From JBEEFP01 sp041166085 (GTDB taxonomy: Bacteria > Actinomycetota > Acidimicrobiia > Acidimicrobiales > JAFATL01): DNA of 64,000 bases. The stretch is from positions 96,194 through 160,193 of the forward strand of contig JBEEFP010000089.1 of assembly GCA_041166085.1 (NCBI GenBank), in the 5' to 3' direction. A program made the position numbers and the translations under genes. Each line of letters opens with the position of its first letter. The first letter of the stretch is position 1. A model generated the notes under the pieces. It ran no database searches. It saw only the letters and a program-made list of their open reading frames with translations, and had not been told where the DNA came from. Below are positions 16,335 to 23,919 of the stretch, one piece after another.

Positions 16335-17162
16335 TCAGCCCCCGCGCAGGTGGGGGAGCACGAGGTCGAGCACGCGCTCGGGCTCGTTGTCGGGGAGCCA
16401 GTGGTCGCCGTCGATGGTCTCGAAGCGGTACGGACCATCGACGTAGCCGGCCGTCAGCTCGGCCGCCTTGCTGGTGAGGAAGCGGTCGCCGGAGCTCCAG
16501 ATGTACAAGGTCGGCACGGTGACCCGTGTGCGGACGGCGCCCTGCGAGAACGGCATGCCGCGGTACCAGTTGACAGCCGCGGTGAAGGCGCCCGGGTCCG
16601 CGAGCCGGTCCGTGTACGCGCGGGCCTTGTCGGCGGGCAGCCCGGACTTGACCAGCTGTTGCGCGAACCGATCCGGGTTGCGCGCCGGCCCGCCCAGCTC
16701 CGGGAGCCACGGCAGCTGAAAGGCGAACATGTACCAGGAGTGGAGCAGCTGCGAGCTGGTGACGAGGGCGCGCGCAAAGGCGGCGGGGTGGGGAGTGCAG
16801 AGTGACGTGAGAGTGCGCACGCGATGGGGCTGCGACATGGCCATGTTCCACGCAACCGCGCCTCCCCAGTCGTGGCCCACCAGGTGGGCCCGCTCGACGC
16901 CGGCCGCGTCCAGCAGCGCGACGACGTCGCCGACCAGCTCGGGCTGGCGATAGGCCCGCCGCCCCGCGGGCCGAGCGCCGGGGGAGTAGCCCCGCTGATC
17001 GGGAGCGAGGGTGCGGTACCCGGCCCGGTGCAGGCCGGCCGCCACGTCCGCCCACGATGCCGACGTCTGCGGGAAGCCGTGCAGCAGCACGACGACCTCA
17101 CCGTCTTGCGGCCCGCCATCCAGGACCTCGAACGTCAAGCCTGCGTGCTCGTAGCGCCTCAC
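16335..17162 (-). CDS. Alpha/beta hydrolase, epoxide hydrolase-like
   Basis: 275 residues from GTG 17162. Motifs: HGFPQTSASW (oxyanion-hole HGxP), nucleophile Asp in GHDWGG, a lid domain in the middle (ALVTSSQLLHSWYMFAFQLPWLPELGG), acid Asp in SSGDRF and catalytic His in DGDHWLP. An Asp nucleophile with HGFP is typical of soluble epoxide hydrolases and some dehalogenases. GTG 17183 is an alternative start; neither has a good ribosome binding site. The substrate is unknown. Confidence 0.85.
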   Translation of the reverse strand: MRRYEHAGLTFEVLDGGPQDGEVVVLLHGFPQTSASWADVAAGLHRAGYRTLAPDQRGYSPGARPAGRRAYRQPELVGDVVALLDAAGVERAHLVGHDWGGAVAWNMAMSQPHRVRTLTSLCTPHPAAFARALVTSSQLLHSWYMFAFQLPWLPELGGPARNPDRFAQQLVKSGLPADKARAYTDRLADPGAFTAAVNWYRGMPFSQGAVRTRVTVPTLYIWSSGDRFLTSKAAELTAGYVDGPYRFETIDGDHWLPDNEPERVLDLVLPHLRGG

Positions 17163-17350
17163 GGGCCGCCAATCTACGAACACGTGCCGCCTGCGGCAGC
17201 CAGGCCGAGTCCATTGCGCGTGCAACGAGTTCGTGCCTGCATGGTTCCCGAGTGGGGGGGCAGGTCCCGAGGCGAGGGGCATCGAACCACTAGTGTCAGG
17301 GGCCGACCTGCCATCCCCCCCGGCAGGCCGGACCCCTTCTTCTCAGCCTC

Positions 17351-18529
17351 GTGACGATCTCGACCGCCACGTCAGCGCGCCGCCTCGCACTCGCCGTTCT
17401 GGCGGTGCTGGTGCTCCTGGCCTCCGCCCCTGCAGCGGGGGCCCAGAGCGACCCCGCGACCAAGCGGCGCCAGGTGCAGGCCGACCGGGCCAAGAAGGCC
17501 TCGGAGGTCAGCGCCCTGAAGGCGTCCGACGCCGAGCTGGGCCAGGCCCTCGATGCGCTCAACAGCAACCTGCGGGCCCAGGAGGCGGCGGCCGCCGCCG
17601 CCCAGCAGGCAGCCGACGACGCCAGCCGCAACGCCATCGCGGCGCGGGCCGCCGAGCAGAAGGCCGCGGCCCAGCTGCGGACGGTCCAGGGGGCCATGCG
17701 CCAGGTCGCGGTCGACGCCTACATCCGCGGCCCCGAGGCGCAGGCAGCCGTCGTGGGCGGGGCGACGCTCAGCCAGACCGTCCTGCGCCAGCAGCTGCTT
17801 GCGACGGCGGTGGGGCGCTCCACCGACCTGGCCGACCAGCTGCGGGCCCTCGGCCAGGACCTGGCCATCAAGCGCAAGGCGGCCGACGACGCCGTTGCCT
17901 TGGCCGCGGCGCGGAAGCGGCAACAGGAGGCGCAGCTGCGGTCGGCCGCTTCGGCGCGGGCCGAGAAGCAGAAGCTGGCCAACGGCGTGGAGGCTCGGCT
18001 CGAGCGGGCCCTGGCCGAGGCCGACTCGCTCGCCGCGGTCGACGCCAAGCTGGCCGCCCAGATCAGGGCCAACCAGGCGACGCTCGTTCGTCGCGTCGGT
18101 CCCACGTCCAGCCGCGGCGGCGGCCGCCCCGGCTCGACGCCGAGCCTCACGACGGTGCGAGGCATCACGGTGGCCACGTCCATCGCCGACAACCTCGCGG
18201 CGTTGCTGAACGCGTCCGACGGCGCCGGGCTCAATCTCGGGGGCACCGGGTATCGCAGCTCTGACGCCCAGGTCGCCACCCGCCGGGCCAACTGCGGCAC
18301 CAGCGACTACGACGTCTACGAGAAGCCCGCCTCGCAGTGCCACCCGCCGACTGCCCGTCCCGGCCAGTCGATGCACGAGCAGGGCCTCGCCGTGGACTTC
18401 ACCAACAACGGCTCGCTCATCAACAGCCACAGCAACCCGGCCTGGCAGTGGCTCAACAGCAACGCGTCCCGCTTCGGCTTCTACAACCTGCCGAGCGAGG
18501 CGTGGCACTGGAGTACGAACGGCAACTGA
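17351..18529 (+). CDS. Secreted M15-family peptidase with coiled-coil N-terminal region
   Basis: 392 residues: signal peptide (to about residue 31, APAAGAQ), a long Ala/Gln/Lys-rich coiled coil at about 35-240, then a D-alanyl-D-alanine carboxypeptidase-like domain of the VanY/LAS group (GTGYRSSDAQVATRR, SMHEQGLAVDF near 340 and EAWHWS at the end) that supplies the zinc ligands His-Asp-His. It probably trims peptidoglycan peptides; the coiled coil resembles that of RipA/EnvC-type wall hydrolases that are held inactive by partners. GTG 17351. Its last eight codons form the left arm of a 22-bp palindrome. Confidence 0.88.
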   Translation: MTISTATSARRLALAVLAVLVLLASAPAAGAQSDPATKRRQVQADRAKKASEVSALKASDAELGQALDALNSNLRAQEAAAAAAQQAADDASRNAIAARAAEQKAAAQLRTVQGAMRQVAVDAYIRGPEAQAAVVGGATLSQTVLRQQLLATAVGRSTDLADQLRALGQDLAIKRKAADDAVALAAARKRQQEAQLRSAASARAEKQKLANGVEARLERALAEADSLAAVDAKLAAQIRANQATLVRRVGPTSSRGGGRPGSTPSLTTVRGITVATSIADNLAALLNASDGAGLNLGGTGYRSSDAQVATRRANCGTSDYDVYEKPASQCHPPTARPGQSMHEQGLAVDFTNNGSLINSHSNPAWQWLNSNASRFGFYNLPSEAWHWSTNGN

Positions 18530-18566
18530 CGGCTCCGCCGTCTGGTTGCCGTTCGTACTCCAGTGC
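18505..18566. repeat. Inverted repeat C (22-bp perfect arms) spanning a stop codon
   Basis: Arms 18505-18526 and 18545-18566 are perfect complements (left arm GCACTGGAGTACGAACGGCA + AC). The loop holds a second hairpin, GACGGC-TCC-GCCGTC (18528-18542), and the stop codon of the M15 peptidase. The left arm is coding sequence (HWSTNGN). It can act as a terminator, but the exact mirroring of coding sequence is unusual. Confidence 0.85.
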
Positions 18567-18634
18567 GATCACATTTGCTCGCTTGCTGCGCTGCGCTCGC
18601 GTGGACCACCAAGAGGGACTGACGGCTCCTGAAT

Positions 18635-18689
18635 CCTGACTTTCGGACACGCAGGTGCGCATGGCGCACCTGAGTGTCCGAAAGTCAGG
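18635..18689. repeat. Dispersed palindromic element, beta family copy 1
   Basis: Outer arms CCTGACTTTCGGACAC (18635-18650) and 18674-18689, inner arms CAGGTGCGC (18652-18660) and GCGCACCTG (18664-18672), loop ATG, one mismatch between the two stems. Closely related elements occur at 39697, 42472 and 55933, and a half copy at 54793. It lies in the 187-bp gap between the M15 peptidase and the DUF5317 gene. Confidence 0.85.
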
Positions 18690-18716
18690 GCGTAGCGGTC
18701 GGTAGCGTCGTCGGAC

Positions 18717-19253
18717 ATGCAGTACGCGCTGGCGGCCGCGGCGGTTGGCGTGGCCGCGGGGTACGCGACGGGGGGCCGGCTGCGGCACGTCGGGGGCCAT
18801 CCCGTGCGGGCGTGGCCGCTGATCGCGGTCGGTGCGCTGCTGCAGCTGCCCGGCAGGGGCAACGTGACCATCGTGCTGCTGTCGCTCGTGTGCCTCCTCG
18901 CCTTCGCGTTGGCGAACCTCCACCTCGTCGGCGTGGGCGTGATCGCGGTCGGACTCGGCCTCAACGCGCTCGTGATCGCCGCCAACGGCGCCATGCCGGT
19001 GCGTCCGGCAGCAGCGGCGCGCGTCGGCCTCGGGCCCCACGAGTTGGGGGGTGGACGGCGGCTGGAGCGGCCGGGCGACCGCCTGACCGGATTGGGCGAT
19101 GGCATCCCCGCCCGTCCCGTTCATCAGGTGCTCTCCTTCGGCGATCTCGTCGTCGCCGTAGGGACGGCCGACGTGGTCGCCCACCTCATGCGCCGCCGCC
19201 GCACACGACTGGCGAGCGGTGCGACGGTAAAACCGGCGGCGGCCAGGGGGTAG
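18717..19253 (+). CDS. DUF5317 family membrane protein
   Basis: 178 residues with about five membrane segments. It has the DUF5317 order: a Gly-rich first helix, LNALVIAANGAMPV near residues 80-95, and LGDGIPARPVHQVLSFGDLVVAVGTADVV towards the C terminus. The family is common in actinobacteria and Firmicutes and its function is unknown. ATG 18717 follows the palindrome at 18635-18689. The next gene starts 12 bp after it on the same strand. Confidence 0.8.
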   Translation: MQYALAAAAVGVAAGYATGGRLRHVGGHPVRAWPLIAVGALLQLPGRGNVTIVLLSLVCLLAFALANLHLVGVGVIAVGLGLNALVIAANGAMPVRPAAAARVGLGPHELGGGRRLERPGDRLTGLGDGIPARPVHQVLSFGDLVVAVGTADVVAHLMRRRRTRLASGATVKPAAARG

Positions 19254-19265
19254 ATTGCCCCGTCT

Positions 19266-20096
19266 ATGGAGCCCGACGCCCAAGCCAAGCCAGCGCCCGC
19301 GAAGCGTCCCGCCGGTGGCAGGCGCGGCGACGCCCGAGAGCTCGGTCGCGTCGTCCGTCGCTATCTCGGCGCGCTCGAAGCGAGCAGGTCGAGCAGAGGC
19401 AAGCGCCGCACCATCGAGGGCATCAGCGCCCGACTCCTGAAGATCGACGAGTTGCTCGTCAGCGCCGACCCGCTCATCCGCCTCCACCTCACGCAGGAGC
19501 GCATCGACCTGCACGCCGAGCTGGTCCGCATCACCAACGGCCAGGATCCCGACCTCTCGAGTGCGGAGAAGGACTTCGTGCGGGTGGCCAAGCCGTACGG
19601 CGAGGTCGCGGGCATCACCTACGCGGCATGGCGCCAGGTCGGCGTCGACACCGAGGTCCTCGACCAGGCCGGCATCGTGCGCACCGGCCCGCCGCGGCCC
19701 GACGCGTCACGCGTCCGGCGCCCGTCGGAAGGCGGCACCGACCTCGACGCCGAGCCGCTGCTGCCGCGCACCGAGCCGGCGTCCGCGCCAGGGGCAGAGG
19801 CGGCAGCCGACGTCGCTCCCGCGCCGGTCGCGGAACCGACGCCCGAACCGCAGCTCTTGCTCGAAGCGCCGGACGAGGCGATCGTCGCACCGGTCCCGGC
19901 GGCCGAGCCCACGGCGGCCGCGGTGCCGCCGCCTCCGCCCCGCGCCCCCCGTCCGCCCAAGCAGCAGAAGGGCGGGGGCCCGGCGAAGGCGGCCCCGGCG
20001 GCAGCGGCAGCGCCGGCCCCGCGGCCCAAGCCGGCCGACGACGGCGAACCGCAGAAGCTGCGGCGCAAGCGCATCGCCGACGAGCCTCGCACCTAG
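19266..20096 (+). CDS. Conserved protein with ordered N-terminal half and Pro/Ala-rich tail
   Basis: 276 residues. Residues 20-140 look folded and helical (RELGRVVRRYLGALEA...RTIEGISARLLKIDELLVSADPLIRLHLTQERIDL...FVRVAKPYGEVAGITYAAWRQVGVDTEVLDQAGI). The rest is Pro/Ala/Glu-rich and then basic (PKQQKGGG..., KLRRKRIADEP). I recall the N-terminal half as a conserved actinobacterial block of unknown function, with a feel of a DNA- or ribosome-associated protein. No membrane helix. Function unassigned. Confidence 0.65.
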   Translation: MEPDAQAKPAPAKRPAGGRRGDARELGRVVRRYLGALEASRSSRGKRRTIEGISARLLKIDELLVSADPLIRLHLTQERIDLHAELVRITNGQDPDLSSAEKDFVRVAKPYGEVAGITYAAWRQVGVDTEVLDQAGIVRTGPPRPDASRVRRPSEGGTDLDAEPLLPRTEPASAPGAEAAADVAPAPVAEPTPEPQLLLEAPDEAIVAPVPAAEPTAAAVPPPPPRAPRPPKQQKGGGPAKAAPAAAAAPAPRPKPADDGEPQKLRRKRIADEPRT

Positions 20097-20100
20097 TCTC

Positions 20101-20796
20101 CTAGGGCGGCTCGCCCTCCTCCACCCGCTCGGTCCGCCAGATCCGGAAGGCGGCGGTCGCGGCCGCCAGCCACGCCAGCGCCAAGGCGAACCCGGCCAGC
20201 ACGTCGGAGATGTAGTGGACGCCGAGGGCGAGCCGGCTGAAACCAATGGCGGCGACGAGCACCACAGCCGCGGCGATGACGACTCGACGGACCTGCGTCG
20301 TCATCCCCGGCACGAAGACCACGAGCAGGGCCCCGTAGACGACGGTTGCGCCCATCGTGTGCCCGGACGGGAAGCTCTTGCCCGACGCGGTCGCAACCGG
20401 TTCCAGCAGGGACGGGCGCGGCCGGCCGACCAGCGCCTTGACGATCTGGTTCAGCAGCCCGCCGGTGACGCCGGTGGCGATCAGGAACACAGCGGGCCGA
20501 ACGCGGTGCGCCCGCAGCAGCGCGACGCCTGCGGCGGCTACGACGATCGTGAGCCACCACGTGGCGCCGAGGGAGGTCACGATTCGTAACAGCGTGACCA
20601 ACCACGGCCGACCGTGCACCCACCGGTGGAGGTGGTTGGCAGCGCTGGTGTCGACCCGGGTGAACGGACCCTTGTCGGTGACCTGTTCGAGCAGCAGCCC
20701 GAAAGGGACGGCCACCAGCAGCACCGAGACGGCGAGGAGGGTGAAGCGCAGCCCGAAGCGCGCCTCCGGGTCCAGGCGTCCGCGCAGGCGGTCCAC
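20101..20796 (-). CDS. PAP2-family membrane phosphatase
   Basis: 231 residues, six hydrophobic segments. The three phosphatase motifs are present: KALVGRPRP (KxxxxxxRP type), FPSGH and SRLALGVHYISDVLAG (SRxxxxxHxxxD). Such enzymes dephosphorylate lipid phosphates such as phosphatidic acid or undecaprenyl pyrophosphate. GTG 20796 begins 1 nt after the stop of the PAP2-DAG-kinase gene upstream, so both are made from one transcript. Confidence 0.88.
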   Translation of the reverse strand: MDRLRGRLDPEARFGLRFTLLAVSVLLVAVPFGLLLEQVTDKGPFTRVDTSAANHLHRWVHGRPWLVTLLRIVTSLGATWWLTIVVAAAGVALLRAHRVRPAVFLIATGVTGGLLNQIVKALVGRPRPSLLEPVATASGKSFPSGHTMGATVVYGALLVVFVPGMTTQVRRVVIAAAVVLVAAIGFSRLALGVHYISDVLAGFALALAWLAAATAAFRIWRTERVEEGEPP

Positions 20797-20797
20797 G

Positions 20798-22174
20798 TCA
20801 GCTGGGGGCGACGTACACGGGCAAGGACCGGCCGTCCTTGGCGATGACGAACTCGGCCGAGCCGTCGAACGTCTCACCGTCTCGCGCCAGTCGCATCGGA
20901 CCGTTGAGAGACCGCACGTGCACCTCGCTCGCCAGGCGCTGCGAGTACACGCGGCACCGACCGAGACGGCCCGTGAGCACGGCGACGACGAGCCGCAGCC
21001 GCGAGAACGGCGCGTCGCCTTCCACCATGCGCACGTCGAGCTGGCCGTCGTCGAGGCGCTCCCGCCAGCTCGGCGCGAATCCGCTCGGGTGGTAGCGGCA
21101 GTTGCCGATGAAGCTCATCCACACCCGTTTGCGTTCGCCGTCGATCTCGACCTCGCACGGCGTCGAGTTGCGCAGGACCCGCACGAGCGCGACCACAACA
21201 GCGGGCCATTTGCCGATCACCGTCTGCAGCCGCTCCCGAGCGTCCACCAGCTCGACGTAGCTCCCGAAGCTGGCGGTGTTGAGAAACGGGCGACCGTCGA
21301 TGGTGGCGATGTCGACGGCGGCGGCTGATCCCTTGTGCACCGCGTCGACGGCGTCCTGCACCGAACCGAGCCCGAGGTCGCGCGCCAGATGGTTGAGCGT
21401 GCCGGCGGGCACGACGAGCAGCGGCTTGCCGGCGGCGTCAGCCACCGCAGCTGCGGCGTTCACGCTCCCGTCGCCACCGGCGATGCCCACGGCCCGTCCA
21501 CTCGCGGCGGCCTGCTCGAGCGCGTCGTCCAGGCCCTCGGGGTCGTCCACCTCGATGATCTCGGCATCGGGGAGGCCGTTGCGCAACTGCACCGCCGGGT
21601 CCCGTCCGAGGGCGGGACCGGCCGACGCGTTCACGACGATGGCCAGGCCGGCGCCGCTCGGCGACGGATCAGTGCCCGCGTCGGACGGCGCCCGCCGCGC
21701 CTCTGCAGGGGAGCGTGGCGCCACGGGCCAGACGCGCGTGGTGGCGGCTGCTGTCGCCGCGCCGATGACCGCGCCGGCCACCACGTCCCCCACGTGGTGC
21801 TCGCCGATGGCAACGCGCGAAGCGGCCACCGCGGTCGCGGCCGCCGCCAGCGGCACACCGATGACGGGCGCCTCCACCGCCACGCCGGTGGCGAAGGCGA
21901 AGGCCGACGCCGAGTGACCAGACGGGAACGACGAGGTCCGAGGCTTCCTCCGCCGCACTCGTAGGCGTCCGGGCGCAGGCCGGCGACGATGCACGAGGGG
22001 CTTGACCACCCCGTTGCCGATCGCCGACGCGAGGCCGAGTGACACGAGCCCTCGCAACGCGGCCCGCCGGCCCGCCCGCCCGCCGGCCACGGCCAGCAGG
22101 ACGGCCGTCACCAGCCACATCCGGGAGCGGTCCGCGAGGTTGGTCAGCACCGCCGCGGTGCCCGGACGGGCCAT
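20798..22174 (-). CDS. PAP2 phosphatase - diacylglycerol kinase fusion
   Basis: 458 residues. Residues about 1-160 form a PAP2 membrane domain with KPLVHRRRPAP, SSFPSGHSASAFAFATGVA and SRVAIGEHHVGDVVAG. Residues about 175-458 form a DAGK catalytic domain with the glycine-rich GIAGGDGSVNAAAAV and VPAGTLNHLARDLGL. One half can remove a lipid phosphate and the other can add one, which suggests phosphatidic acid/diacylglycerol cycling or work on a related lipid. ATG 22174 is preferred over TTG 22195, which would overlap the divergent gene's start. Confidence 0.88.
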   Translation of the reverse strand: MARPGTAAVLTNLADRSRMWLVTAVLLAVAGGRAGRRAALRGLVSLGLASAIGNGVVKPLVHRRRPAPGRLRVRRRKPRTSSFPSGHSASAFAFATGVAVEAPVIGVPLAAAATAVAASRVAIGEHHVGDVVAGAVIGAATAAATTRVWPVAPRSPAEARRAPSDAGTDPSPSGAGLAIVVNASAGPALGRDPAVQLRNGLPDAEIIEVDDPEGLDDALEQAAASGRAVGIAGGDGSVNAAAAVADAAGKPLLVVPAGTLNHLARDLGLGSVQDAVDAVHKGSAAAVDIATIDGRPFLNTASFGSYVELVDARERLQTVIGKWPAVVVALVRVLRNSTPCEVEIDGERKRVWMSFIGNCRYHPSGFAPSWRERLDDGQLDVRMVEGDAPFSRLRLVVAVLTGRLGRCRVYSQRLASEVHVRSLNGPMRLARDGETFDGSAEFVIAKDGRSLPVYVAPS

Positions 22175-22194
22175 GGCGTGGCACCCTAACCCCA

Positions 22195-22431
22195 ATGGCT
22201 GAGGACTCTGACACCACCCCCGACGACATCGGCGACGACATCGGCGACGAGATCGGCGACGAAACCGACGACGAGATGGCGGACGACCACGAGCACGGTC
22301 TCAAGCATCTCGTCGACGAGCTGCGGGACATGCCGGTCGGCACCAACGACCCCAACATCATCGGCGACGCCGGTCCCCTCGACGTCCCGCCGGGCTCCGA
22401 TCCGCCCCGGGAGGGCGAGCTCGAGGAGTAG
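22195..22431 (+). CDS. Small highly acidic protein with (D/E)(D/E)IGD repeats
   Basis: 78 residues, with about a third Asp or Glu. Residues 10-25 repeat the unit DDIGD/DEIGD (12-bp DNA repeats GACATCGGCGAC). The C-terminal half (HLVDELRDMPVGTNDPNIIGDAGPLDVPPG) looks less repetitive and may be the conserved part. No family is recognised. ATG 22195 is 20 bp from the divergent PAP2-DAG-kinase start. The exonuclease VII operon follows after 43 bp. Confidence 0.65.
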   Translation: MAEDSDTTPDDIGDDIGDEIGDETDDEMADDHEHGLKHLVDELRDMPVGTNDPNIIGDAGPLDVPPGSDPPREGELEE

Positions 22432-22474
22432 GCAGCGGGGAGGCTGTCACACCTCGGCTCTAGCCTGGCCGGAC

Positions 22475-23677
22475 GTGGAGCTGTTCCCTGACGAGGCGGG
22501 CGTCCGTCGCCTCTCCCTCGTCCGCCTGAGCACCGAGATCGCACGAGCCCTCGCGCCGGTCGGCCGCTTCGCGGTCGAGGGCGAGGTGCATCGGCCCACC
22601 CGTGGGGCCACCGGGCGGCTGTGGTTCACCCTGCGCGACCGCCGATCGCAGATCGCGGTGACGTGTCCGGCGAACCGCGTTCGGCGCTGCCGAGCGGTCG
22701 CGGGCGAGCGGGTGTGTGTGACCGGCCGCCTGGAGTGGAGCACCGACCAGGGGCGCTTGCAGCTGGTCGCCGAGGAGGTGACGCCGGTCGGCGCAGGTGC
22801 GGTGGCGGCTGCCATCGCGGACGCGCGGCGGCGGTTGGCGGGCGAGGGACTCCTCGAGCGACGGCGGCGGCCCATCCCGCGGTTGCCCGAGCGCATCGGC
22901 GTGATCTGCGGCACCGAAGCGGCCGTGCGGGCCGACATCGAGTCGGTCGTGGCCGACCGCTTCCCCAGCTATCCGGTCGACTTCGTCGAGGTGACGGTGT
23001 CGGGCGCAGGTGCGCCGGAGGCCATCGTGCGGGCCCTGCGCGCCCTCGACGCCCGACCCGACGTCGACGTCATCGTCCTGGCGCGTGGCGGTGGCGACGC
23101 ACCCCAGCTGCTGCCGTTCAGCGACGAGGGCGTGTGCCGGGCCGTGGCCGCGTCGAGCACGCCCGTCGTGTCCGCCATCGGCCACGAGGGTGACCGGCCG
23201 CTCTGTGACGAGGTGGCCGACCTGCGCTGCGGGACGCCGTCGTTGGCTGCGGCCGCCGTCGTGCCCGATCGGGGCGCGCTCGAGGTCGAGCTGGCCCGTC
23301 TCCTCGGTGCCGTCGACGGCGCGGTGGAGCAACGACTTGCGGCCGCAGCACGCGAGCTAGCGGGTGTCGACCGGCACGGCGCGCTGGTGGCGGGGCTCGA
23401 CGTGGCCCGGGGGCGTCTCGATCGGGCCGTCGGTCGCATCGAGGTGCTGCATCCGGGCCGGCGGGTCGCGGAGGCGGCGCACCTGCTCGAGTCCCGTCGT
23501 CTGCGGCTGGAGGCCTTGAGTCCGGTGCGGGTGCTCGAGCGCGGCTACGCGGTCGTTCGCACGGCGGACGGGGCAGTGCTGCGTGACACGGCCACGGTGG
23601 CCGCGGGCGAGCGCATCGACGTCCAACTGGCTGCGGGCAGGCTCACCGCCGCCGTCGACGATGTGAGCCCGGCGTGA
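22475..23677 (+). CDS. xseA: Exodeoxyribonuclease VII large subunit
   Basis: 400 residues, near family length. An N-terminal OB fold (FAVEGEVHRPTRGATGRLWFTLRDRRSQIAVTC) binds single-stranded DNA; the nuclease core has PERIGVICGTEAAVRADI, VIVLARGGGD and VVSAIGHEGDRPLCDEVADLRCGTPSLAA. A helical region and LSPVRVLERGYAVVRTADGAVL end the protein. With XseB it degrades single-stranded DNA to oligonucleotides. GTG 22475; its stop overlaps the xseB start as GTGA. Family members usually begin AHIGHE here as in this copy (AIGHEGD). Confidence 0.94.
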   Translation: MELFPDEAGVRRLSLVRLSTEIARALAPVGRFAVEGEVHRPTRGATGRLWFTLRDRRSQIAVTCPANRVRRCRAVAGERVCVTGRLEWSTDQGRLQLVAEEVTPVGAGAVAAAIADARRRLAGEGLLERRRRPIPRLPERIGVICGTEAAVRADIESVVADRFPSYPVDFVEVTVSGAGAPEAIVRALRALDARPDVDVIVLARGGGDAPQLLPFSDEGVCRAVAASSTPVVSAIGHEGDRPLCDEVADLRCGTPSLAAAAVVPDRGALEVELARLLGAVDGAVEQRLAAAARELAGVDRHGALVAGLDVARGRLDRAVGRIEVLHPGRRVAEAAHLLESRRLRLEALSPVRVLERGYAVVRTADGAVLRDTATVAAGERIDVQLAAGRLTAAVDDVSPA

Positions 23678-23919
23678 GCGCCTCCGAGTTCGACGGGCTC
23701 ACCTACGAGCAGCTCGTGGCCCGCCTCGAGGAGCTCACGACGCGCATGGCCGCGGGCGACATCGGCATCGAGGAAGCGGCTGACCTCTACGAGGAGGCGG
23801 GCCGCCTGCACGACCAGGCCGCGGCCCGCCTGGCGCGCGTCCAGGAGCGCATCGACCAGCTCCGCAAGCCGGCCGACGGCAACACCGAGGACCTTTCGCC
23901 TCGTCAGCCGAACAGCTGA
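23674..23919 (+). CDS. xseB: Exodeoxyribonuclease VII small subunit
   Basis: 81 residues. Typical YEQLVARLEELTTRMAAGDIGIEEAADLYEEAGRLHDQAAARL helical pair of XseB, which caps the long helices of XseA. Starts at GTG 23674 with a 4-bp overlap on xseA. Its 3' end overlaps the convergent aminopeptidase gene by 16 bp. Confidence 0.93.
   Translation: MSASEFDGLTYEQLVARLEELTTRMAAGDIGIEEAADLYEEAGRLHDQAAARLARVQERIDQLRKPADGNTEDLSPRQPNS

Noticed and set aside
16335..17282. A longer N terminus for the alpha/beta hydrolase starting at 17282
   Set aside because: The extra 40 residues (Pro/Arg/His-rich) do not look like family sequence or a signal peptide; GTG 17162 or 17183 fits better.
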